Shown: piece after piece, positions 11,101 to 19,876 of the stretch
Layout: each line of letters opens with the position of its first letter
Numbering within the stretch: position 1 is the stretch's first letter
Source: Lactifluus volemus
Lineage: Eukaryota; Basidiomycota; Agaricomycetes; Russulales; Russulaceae
NCBI GenBank assembly: GCA_022376515.1
Contig: WTXI01000098.1
Span: forward strand, 62,001-126,000
DNA: 64,000 nt
Reading direction: 5' to 3'
Position numbers and translations under genes: made by a program
Notes under the pieces: generated by a model
Database searches by the model: none
The model's input: only the letters and a program-made list of their open reading frames with translations
What the model was told of the DNA's origin: nothing

Positions 11101-14100
11101 CACCTGCATATCTTGTTGTGGCTTTGTGGTACACCTGGCCCAGGCAAAATTCACGATCTGCTTCATACAATCGATTTTCACGAACGCGTAACAGCGTACA
11201 TCCGACAAAATGTGCACGCTCATGTTCCGGGACTAGAAACAGCGGAATCTCTACAGAAAATACTAGCTGACAGAGAAGTCTCATGTAGAGGACCACCATC
11301 ACCGGACAGTACTGATTACGATCAGTTGTTGCAAATAGACGAATCGATGCTGGCCAGAGCTGAGCAGCTACATGTTTGTAAGCTAAAACGCTGTGTGGTA
11401 CCCGACTCACAAGGCAAATTACGCTGCAAACGCCGTGCTCCTTTCCCTTGTTCAGACGAAGCTTACGTCCTCGAGACAGGAGACTGGGGACCAAAACGGT
11501 TGCACGCCTACATGAACAGTTGGCTGCCAGGTATCCTAGTCAACGCACGATGCAATAATGATGTGAAGCTGCTCACCAATGGGGGTGATACCAAGAACAT
11601 TACATACTATGTGACAACTTATGCGGCCAAGAAACAGAGTCAATCATACAACATAGCTGCAGTATTTGCACAGGGTTTCAACTACCATCAGGCTCATCCA
11701 ATATCAGAATATATCACACAGCTGAAGGAGAATTCTCGATTGCTCATTTTTCGCTTGGTCCACGCCATCAATCGGTATCAAGAACTAGCCGCACCCATGG
11801 TGATTTCATATCTGATGGGCTGGGGCGATGTGTACCGCTCGCATACATATGTCAACATATATTGGACATCATTCGTTTCAGAGATTATACGTGTTTTCCC
11901 CTCTCTCGCAAACCAAGCATCGTAAGTCTCCAAAGTACGTTTTGACCATACCACCTGAAGCTATATTTTCGGTAACACAGGGGTGAATGCTATCGCGTAA
12001 CTACGGATGGACGCGCACCTACAAATTCAGGAATAGTCAGGGCTTCTCAAGCCGAGGTGCGTACAACATCTAACAGTTGATTAGTGCAGTCTTCACGCAG
12101 TCATGCTGACTGAGAGTAGGCAGATGTATCTGTTGATATTGACATGTCTTATGAGGATGGAGCAAACCGAATATATGCCACAAGCCAAGTTGCGGACTAT
12201 TCGCACCGTGGTGAAGCAATGGAAGAATATAACGTACTGCGTTTCTTTGTTGACAGCTATGAAGAGAGATTTAATCAAGGTCAGCATGAACATTTAGAAT
12301 CAAGTCCTAACAACAGTCAAGACCTCCCACGCCGTGGCAGACCACGACATGCACGGACACCATATATGCCGGTCCACCCAAAGTTCAGGAGTCACATTCG
12401 CGTGATTCGCCCAGAAGGACACAGAAATCTTCCAAACTTTATCGGCCGTTACTTCCCAAGACAGGACGATACTGATATTGAAGATTTTTACTGTGCTAGC
12501 GTCCTGACGCTGTTGAAACCTTGGCGCGTACTGTCTACCGATCTGAAGGGACAGGAGGAGTCCTGGCGCACAGCTTATGAGCGATTCGTCGCTTCGGCTC
12601 CAAGCAAAATGATGGACATCATCTCAGGTCTTCAGTACTTCCATGAATGTGAGCATAGCGCGAAGCAAAGTAACAGTGAATTCCCGAGCCCGGACAGCGA
12701 CAGTAGGGAGGACATGACAGTTGACAGCGAAACAGAGGAACAACTAGGAGAATCAATAGACGGAGAATCGATGCATGAGGAAGAATGTCGGGTCTCAGAA
12801 ACCAGGCTGGCGGAGCTGCTGTCAAATTTAATGTCCTTTTCAGAGCGGCAACACGGAAGATCTGCGGTTGAAATAGCACAAAAAGCCGGGATCCTCCCAA
12901 AGCAGACCGAGTCAGTTCAATGGGTGGTTGACAAAAGCCCCAGCCTCAGAAGAGCAAACCCAACTGCCGTGAATCAACTAGAAGCATGGCAGGCACAGAT
13001 GGAAGACGATATCGAACGTCAGAATGTGGCCGACGATGCTGCCGCAGCATGGGCAAATCCAGGTGAAGCAGCAGACACAGGGGCGGTTGTTGTACCTGCC
13101 CCATTGTTTCATACACACAGCGCAGCAGGGGTCACGGTGATACAGCAGGCTCAAGAAATGTCATCGATAGACCCATCATTGTTGAATGATCGTCAACGCC
13201 GCGCATTCGAAACAATAACGGGGCACCTGCGGAATCGCCTGGCAAACGTGGAGCAGGGACCGCTGCACATGATAATGTATGGCGAAGGGGGGACAGGAAA
13301 ATCAAAGGTCATTCAAACGGTGACAGATGCGTTTTCAGCAGCGGGCAAGTACTGCAGTAAAGCATCACACTGTGCATTTTCACACTGACAGGAAACTGTT
13401 TCATGTAGGAGTGGCACATCTTCTGGTGAAAGCGGCATATACTGGTGTCGCAGCAGCATTGATAGGAGGTAAAACAACGCACACGATCGCCTGTATAGGT
13501 GGGCGCACAACAAACGCTGGCACTCCCGGTCTACAAACCAGAGCAAAGTTACAGCGGTTCTGGAGAACAAAGGCATATCTAATAATTGATGAATACTCCA
13601 TGATATCCAAGAGCTTTCTGCAAACGCTGTCAACAAATATATCTATCGGAAAAGAAGGAGCCGATGATTACCAAAACATTCCGTTCGGTGGAGTCAACGT
13701 CATTTTGTGTGGCGACCTACATCAATTCCCGCCTGTAACGCGATCTTTGCGAGAACCCCTCTATATGCAACTCGACATCGCCAGAGACAGCAACAGCTGC
13801 AAGTCTGGACGAGCTCTGTATGAGGCGTTTAATACAGTGGTGATATTGAAGGAACAGAAGCGTATCACAGACCCCGTCTGGCACAAGATGTTAACTAACC
13901 TGAGAAAGGGTGAGATACAAGAGGCAGATGTGGAGATGCTGCGGGGGTTGGTCATCGGAAGATCGACGTCGGTCGAACATAGCGCGGTCGTCGATCCTTG
14001 GAAGAACGCTCCGTTGGTGACACCTCGGCACGGTGTCCGAATAGCGTGGAACGAGTCTATGACTCGCAGTTGGTGTCGTGAAGCCGGACGCCAACTTTTT

Positions 14101-14898
14101 GTTTGCCCTACTGAAGACACAATTACGGAGAACCCATTAACGCTAAAGGAACGTATCTCTCTCGCAGAGCACATTCGCGACAAGGCCAAACGGGGCACAA
14201 AATTGAACGTCCCAGAAGAGGTGGAACTGGCAATCGGGATGGAGATTATCGTTACTCACAACATAGCAACTGACCTGGACATTACCAATGGGGCGCGTGG
14301 ACAGATCCATCAGATCATCCTGGACGAACATGAGCCACCCATCGGAGAAGAACCCATCGTACGTCTTACAAAGATGCCGCTGTGCATTATGGTCAAATTT
14401 CAGCGGACACGTGCAAGCACGTTAGAGGGACTCGATGAGTGTGTCATTCCCATAGTACCCATGGAGACATATGTGGAGGTCAAAATGAATACCAAAAGTA
14501 AAAAAGAGAAAGCTACTCGAGTGCTACATCGTCAATTTCCTATCACGCCAGCATATGCTCTCACCGACTATCGATCCCAGGGCCAGACAATAACTCGAGT
14601 AATAGTAGACTTGGCGAAGCCACCAACTGGCAAACTGACCATATTCAATGTATATGTTGCGCTATCACGCAGTGCAGGCCGTGATTCGATCCACCTACTA
14701 CGAGATTTCGATGCAAAGCTGTTCCACAATACTTTTGATGCGGACCTCGCACAGGAGGACGAACGCCTAGAGATGATGGATCGAATAGGGCAAACTATTT
14801 GGGAAAACAATCACAGTGAGTGCCCTGCGGAACAGCGCACGCAATCCAACTTACATATGAATAGTGTCCAACGTTCTTCCGCTACATATGGCCAATAG
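8152..14898 (+). CDS. Helitron RepHel protein (HUH endonuclease plus PIF1 helicase), 5 exons, 2172 aa
   Basis: The product would carry out Helitron transposition. Splicing by eye gives exons 8152-10081, 10145-11921, 11981-12056, 12120-13348 and 13392-14898, all in frame. The N-terminus has three related helical repeats (about aa 30-86, 140-202, 215-275) ending in LLD.(F/L)..., then two CxxC pairs (CAVC near 362, CSGC near 427). Exon 2 has the Rep domain with the HUH motif SLHLHILLW (about aa 960) and the two-tyrosine motif YYVTTYAAKKQ (about 1130). Exons 4-5 hold the helicase: Walker A GEGGTGKSK (about 1647), Walker B LIIDEYSM (about 1733), LCGDLHQFPPV and ALTDYRSQGQT. Intron 4 is only 43 nt; a frameshift is the alternative reading there. 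The gene points away from the CTAG end of the element. Confidence 0.85.
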
Positions 14899-15050
14899 TC
14901 GGCATATGCAGTAGATGTGTTTGAAGAGGTACCATAATGAGGTCGTGAGCGAGGACAAGCAGTCCAACAATTGACTGGATATCATACAGTGCGTTACAAA
15001 AACTACGAGTAGTATATACAGACAGAAACATAAGTGGTCAACGGTGAGGG
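14899..15050. other. RepHel 3' flank
   Basis: This is a short A/T-rich stretch between the RepHel stop and the end of the captured NLR fragment. It should contain the RepHel polyadenylation region, but no clear signal is visible. The NLR similarity begins abruptly near 15052. Confidence 0.3.
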
Positions 15051-15051
15051 G

Positions 15052-15850
15052 TGGTCCAATCCGTCGATAATGATAAGGATTGGACCAGGGAGTGACAAAT
15101 TTTTGAGCGGTTCGAGAAGGAGGCATTCGAAAATCGTACGATAGTCTCGAGCGCCACGAAGAGACGATTTATCCTTGATGACTCCCCCAAGCGCATGCTT
15201 GAATGCAGGATAGCGATCGGAGAGATCCCGAGCAGGAGTCGTGAAGAGTTGATAAGCCTCGTCTTTGGATCCTTCCTTCCGCAGAAAAGTAAAGTAAGAG
15301 CCGAGACCGTTGTCGTCGAAGCGGCGAGCAATTTCATGGGCTATCGAGGATTTTCCTGTGCCTGCCTGGCCGAGGAGGACGAGCCCACGATTAGATTTCG
15401 GATCCGTAATCCACTTGACAATATGAATCAAAAAATCTTCCCGTGTTCCCGGAAGACAGCGCTTCTCATCACCGAATCGCGAACCGCCCTTATAAGGTAA
15501 TTAGCTCAAGACGACGTACCAACTTGCACATCCTCAGCATATGATGTTATAAGCATAGAACATTCAGAGACACACTCGAGCATCTCTTTGAGGATTGTGG
15601 ATTGCCTAGACTCCGGCTTGATATTTCTCAACGTGTCAGCCTCTTCTGCGAATTCGAACACATCGTGTATCGTCTGGAGTAGTAGTTCGATATCGGTGCT
15701 CGCCAGGGTCACGCCCCATAGCGTGGCCGCGGCTGTCTCGTCGATGGCCCGTTGATGGCCACGCAATCGGTAGAAACGCTGTAGACAGAAGCCTGACATC
15801 GACGGGAGAATATCCCATCGATGCATCAGCCCCAGGATTTCTGCGTCCAA
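15052..15850 (-). pseudogene. Captured fragment of an NLR gene (linker plus start of NACHT)
   Basis: On the minus strand a first part (about 15690-15520) matches exon 6 of the local NLR genes (FEFAEEAD, ESRQ, TSYAEDV) and ends at the same GTACGTCGTCTT donor. The next part (about 15500-15052) matches the start of exon 8 (YKGG.RFGDEKRCLPGTRED) and runs through Walker A GQAGTGKSS and Walker B LIIIDGLD, where it stops. Exon 7 and most of the two introns are missing. The exon 6 part is joined upstream to a copy of the palindromic repeat family (15699-15781) rather than to exon 5. The protein differs clearly from the three array genes, so it came from another NLR or was captured long ago. Confidence 0.8.
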
Positions 15851-18425
15851 ATGCCAGCCGATGGTCGGAGTGGGGTCACTAGGAAGTTGGAAACATCAGC
15901 ACAGTGGTAAGTTATAGACAGGCCGCGACGAACAATTGGGCATTCTAAAAAATGATGAGCACTTTATTCAGCTCAACTCCCACCCATGGTGTTTTGGCCA
16001 ACAATGGTAAGAACGACATGAAACATAGATTGTCGATTTCGGCTTGATAATAAGCAGGTACGACACCGTTCGGTACAGAAACAGATGGCGGCGGAGGACC
16101 GCCCCATGGCGTGTGTTGCCGCGGCTGTGGGTCAATGTATCGCAACAGTGGACGGTCCGCAGTGCAAAGTCCCTTCCACAAGACAGAGAGACAACGCAGC
16201 CCCGACTAACGGTGGAGCGTGAACGTACAGCAACGCATGGGGCGTGACCCTGGCGGGTCACGCCCCATCGTGGCCGCCGCTGTGGCGATGACGGCCCGTT
16301 GATGGCATCGTCACCGGGATAAACGCGATGTAAGCTGTCGTGGTAGAGGTGGTGGAACGCGTCATAGCGTCGTGATCGATACAAACGTGGCGTTGTTGAG
16401 CTGTAGTGGTGGAGGTAGTGGTGACGAAGATGATACCCCACGATGATAGCTTGACTTCACAACTGGTCCCCTGTCCTTCTCCTGCGGCGGCGACTATCCA
16501 ACGTGAATCCTCAGACAGAGATTAGAGAAACCGTTCCAGAAAAATGGGCGTACCTCATTGAAATGCGGGATCGGCAACACGCTGACGCTTCTTCTTGGTG
16601 GCTCGTCCTCGAGCTCCTTGTCGCCTTTGGTATCGTCCATCGTTACTTTTGTGCGTTTATGCGGCGCCTTTGCGGACGCATTCTTCTCCTGCGATGCCCC
16701 CACTTTTCTTGCGCTGCTGCTATGGTCAACTCGAACTTGTTTGCGCTTCTTCCATGTTATGTTTTGAATTCGTTGCTGACGGTAAACCCTGCGGGCCAAA
16801 CCTTTTTCTCCCCTTGGGAGCTCGCACGGATCCGTTCCTCATAGTCAGCTTTGGCCTTCTTGCGCGGGCCGAGAATATTGCTCTCAGAGAGGACGAAGGC
16901 TGATGTAGCGTCCGCGCCGGACGAAGCCGCCTTTTTGACGGCCGAGAGAAGCCAGTTTGCGTTTTGCAACAGGACCACCCCCGTTTTCCACCGCTTGCGT
17001 GGCAGCTTGTATTCGCAAGTCCGTGTGGTGGAAATGGTGGTGGCCCGTTGATGGCCACGCAATCGGTAGAAACGCGGCGTTGAGCTGTCGTGGTGGAAAT
17101 GGTGGTGCAATGGCATGAATAAGAAGGGCCCGACCACTCTAGATCTCACCGTCCCCCTCTCGACCTCGACCTGTCTCATGCATGGAATTCAACAAATCCA
17201 CATACCATGAACAGACAGGATGGGGAAGGAGAAGAGGACAGCAGCAAGGTCAGAGTTTGCTAGCATGAGCAACATACACAAAGCGCGCGGAAGACATGCG
17301 TATTTGCCATTTGGCATCTCCAGACTCAACAATTGCCCGCTGGCGTCCTCGCATGAGCCAATGATAGCATCGCCTATTCCGACAGACTGTCGAGGGCGAG
17401 CTTGGTAAAGAAGGAAAGAACGGGGCACTTGTCGATGTTCTCAGGGGCAAACCAAACAACCAGACAATCTGCATCCGACCGCCAAATAAGGCAGTTGGGG
17501 ACAGCAAAGAGCGCGACCAATGATGTCATCAGCGAGAAATTGTTCCCCCAACTGCCATTCTGGGAAGGCCCAGGCAAGGAGCAAAGAGGGGTGAACCAAT
17601 CACATCGAAGGGGGAGCGATCGCGGACGAGTTGGCGGTGGTGGTAGTGTCCGATTGTTGACCCTGGTGGGTCACACCTCATAGCGTAGCCGCCGCAGTGG
17701 CGTTGATGGCCCGTTGATGGCTTTGTGATTGGTACAAATGCGAAGTAAGCAGCATTGAGGACAGAGCCTATGTGGGACTGTGAGTGTCAAACAGCAGGGC
17801 GTGACCCTGGCGGGTCACGCCATGGCGCGTTCGAAGCAGTTCGGGACAGCATGTGTCAGACAGCATCTGCAACTCAGAAGCACCTGGCGGGTGACACAAC
17901 GACGGGAGGTGGGGACTGCAAGTGTCAGACAGCGCCTGCAACAACGAAGGGCGAGCAGCATTCAACACTATGGGAACATTGACGTAACGCCAGAACGATC
18001 GGGGTTTATGGAGGGCGAGGTAATAAGAAAAAACGGGTAGGAGTGCCGCGATCAGGGACGACCAGGTAATAAAGTAATACCTGAAGAGGTCCCGTCAGTC
18101 TGGCATCACCAAGAGCGGATAAGGCCGCTCACATAGCTCCTGCGGAGAAGAATCGCTTCGAGCCAATCCCACTCCACAATATCGACGAGTTGAGGTATGT
18201 GTTGAGGTTCGGGCAGGTGAAGAAGGACTTATGATGGGGCGTGCAGACGTCAGAAATATTTTCCACTGCCTCGCAATGACTGTACTGAAGAGGGCGACAA
18301 CTGAGCCAACGATTTGGCCGATAAATACGAGACGCGGGGGAAAACAAGACCGGAGGTAATGGAGTGCGTCATAGCGTGCCCGCCGCTGTGGCGTGGCGTT
18401 GATGGCCCGTGGATGGCATCGTGAT
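15699..18425. repeat. Dispersed GC-rich palindromic repeat family, at least six partial copies
   Basis: Related copies occur at about 15699-15781, 16239-16335, 17040-17080, 17655-17745, 17798-17828 and 18361-18430. The core contains GGCGTGACC-CTGGC-GGTCACGCC, a hairpin, followed by a (T)AGCGTGGCCGCCGCTGTGGCG-type stretch, then GATGGCCCGTTGATGGC and a ...GGTA.AAACGC end. Copies differ in completeness and one lies in the NLR fragment. No protein frame is conserved between copies. They look like small non-autonomous elements concentrated in this half of the Helitron. Confidence 0.6.
16494..17130 (-). pseudogene. SDA1-like C-terminal fragment, captured
   Basis: The minus-strand frame from about 17010 to 16760 contains ILGPRKKAKADYEERI, and a shifted frame just after it reads KGRKRFGPQGLPSATN, resembling the ...KADYEER...GREKFGSKKG...TTN order that I associate with the C-terminus of SDA1, a nuclear 60S-ribosome biogenesis factor. 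A downstream basic stretch (KKRKQV...KAPHKRTK, 16750-16640) fits its lysine-rich tail. A frameshift at about 16830 and the missing N-terminal two thirds make it a fragment. It has the same strand as the other captured pieces. Identification is by remembered motifs only. Confidence 0.45.
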
Positions 18426-18612
18426 AGTAGAGTGACAGTAACACGTCACAAAACATACCCGTTAAAGTCATCACAAATGTTTTTTTTTGCACGGAACGAG
18501 CAGGAAAGGCAGGATAACAGTCACAAGGAAAGCCGGAAAGAGCGAAAAGAGCCATCCGGTGGCCCAAAAAGGCAAAAATATTATGTAAAGTGATTACGAA
18601 TAACAGTAAGCA
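17131..18612. other. Helitron interior without assignable coding sequence
   Basis: Apart from copies of the palindromic repeat family this stretch shows no convincing gene. Frames on both strands are short and unrelated to known motifs. Near 17755-17960 the phrase (G)TGTCAGACAG(C).(T/C)CTGCAAC occurs about three times, a possible short tandem element. Confidence 0.3.
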
Positions 18613-18632
18613 GCGGGCGTGATTACGCCCGC
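18613..18632. other. Perfect hairpin near the right Helitron end
   Basis: GCGGGCGT-GATT-ACGCCCGC forms a perfect 8-bp stem with a 4-nt loop, nine bases before the terminal 16-bp repeats. It is the only strong hairpin close to this terminus and could serve as a termination or nicking structure. Confidence 0.5.
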
Positions 18633-18640
18633 ATAGATAC

Positions 18641-18704
18641 CTTGCAAGCAAGGTAACTTGCAAGCAAGGTAACTTGCAAGCAAGGTAACTTGCAAGCAAG
18701 GTAA
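18641..18704. repeat. Four perfect 16-bp tandem repeats ending exactly at the Helitron border
   Basis: The unit CTTGCAAGCAAGGTAA is repeated four times without a mismatch, the last copy ending at 18704, the base before host sequence resumes. The unit contains the palindrome CTTGCAAG and GCAAGCAAGGT, whose inverted copy is at 2024-2034 near the other terminus. Confidence 0.85.
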
Positions 18705-18892
18705 TATAGCCCGTCAGCCAGACCCCGTGAACCCCTGCCCGCCCCCGTTCTTCTTGCTCAGGCTGCCAACACGACACGCAAGCCGCGACTGCCAGAGCAC
18801 CTAGCTCGGGGCTCCTTGGGGCTCGAGCGCCGTGGCCGTGGCGCAGCTCCCTCTCCACGCTCATGCTCACCACGCTTCTCCCCGCTACCACA

Positions 18893-19533
18893 CTCGTCGA
18901 TGAGACAACTCGAATGGAAGTATCCTACCTATACTGGAAAGCAGTGTGAGTTCAATTCCGAACCTAGCTCGCTCGTCTGGCCGTGACTGAATGTTCCTTC
19001 TTAGCGTGAATCCTCACGTCATAACTTCTGATGCCTCTCGTGCCTCCACTTCCCGTAGGCTACGCGGAGACATTCGATCCTTCTCCCGACAGGTAAGGTT
19101 CAGGTTACTTAGAGACCGCCCTCAAGGCACTCACCTTGCATACCGAAGCCCGCGCGTCGTTCATCACGTCTATCTACTCCTCACTCTGAGGACAATGTAT
19201 CAAAGTGGCGTAATATCGGGGAACTCTTCAGGTATTATCTACGGGACTTACTAAAAGCACGAGTACGTCGCGGTCCGCTTCCTCCCACAAGTATCGTACG
19301 ACCAAGCGGCGCCGATGGTCGTCTGTCCCACGCCTGACGTGGTCACACGGGTGTTCATGCTCTTCCGTGGTGTAGCCTCCGCCGACCTTGAACTTTGGCA
19401 ATCGGCGAGCGCACTTACGTCCGCGGTAGATGATTCAATATCCTGGAAGGAGGTTGTCGGGGTCGATGCAGCGTGTGGGCATGATCTGAGGTTGTTCCGT
19501 ATGCTGGAGTGGGGTGGAACTGAGATCGAGTGA
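18893..19533 (+). pseudogene. G2, unit 1 copy (unidentified gene, broken)
   Basis: Exon pieces match the unit 2 copy: an SYLYWKAV end before a GTGAGT donor, and a last exon with DVVTRVFMLFRGVASADLE and ACGHDLRLFRMLEWGG ending at a TGA (19531). The middle exon lacks about 35 bp present in units 2 and 3, and an extra A in the CTAAAAGCACGAG stretch shifts the frame before the RFLPQ block. The gene is therefore not functional as read. The family is unknown to me. Confidence 0.5.
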
Positions 19534-19876
19534 GGGCGATGCCATTTGCGGGGGTGATGATAGATGGGTAGTGTACTGATACGCAAGGGGTTTGACTTTT
19601 TCTGTCGTCAGCGCCCATGATCATCAGTCTTGGTAACATACGACGACACCGACAATGACATTTTGTGAATCTGCGCATAACGTTGGCGGGCCTAGCCCGT
19701 TGATGTTGTGTGCTGTTTGTTCTCAGCGCGCTAAAGTGAAACGTGGGGCGTGTGCTACAGTATCTCATATCCATCTCATCTCTCCTACCCTACTCTTCGC
19801 TTCCTTCATACCTATATTTCAGTCTTCGAAGGACATTTCAACACTTAAGAACATACCCAGATGATCCAAAATTCGT
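19534..19876 (+). promoter_or_regulatory. NLR1 upstream region
   Basis: This stretch between G2 and the NLR start is conserved in all three units. In unit 2 it received the LINE (after ...ACGTGGGGTGTGTGC). No defined promoter element can be named; a CT-rich stretch just upstream of the ATG is the kind often seen at fungal promoters. Confidence 0.35.

Larger units (their letters stand above)
1996..18704. mobile_element. Helitron-like element, 16.7 kb, inserted between A and T
   Basis: Units 2 and 3 contain the uninterrupted site GAATATAG; in unit 1 the same site is split after GAA (1995) and resumes with TATAG at 18705. The left end reads CTAG (1996-1999), then a hairpin GCCAAC-GAT-GTTGGC at 2005-2019. 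Read on the minus strand this is a hairpin 5 nt before a terminal CTAG, the classic Helitron 3' end, and insertion between A and T also fits. The right end lacks an obvious 5'-TC and is instead four perfect copies of a 16-bp repeat. The element contains a RepHel gene on the plus strand, i.e. pointing away from the CTAG end, plus several gene fragments on the minus strand. It may be a composite of nested or rearranged Helitrons. Confidence 0.75.

Noticed and set aside
12103..12297. Small plus-strand ORF between RepHel exons
   Set aside because: It overlaps intron 3 and exon 4 in another frame and has no conserved features.
15003..15431. Independent small NACHT protein
   Set aside because: The apparent start is an internal codon and the frame joins to the exon 6 and exon 8 pieces of a truncated NLR.
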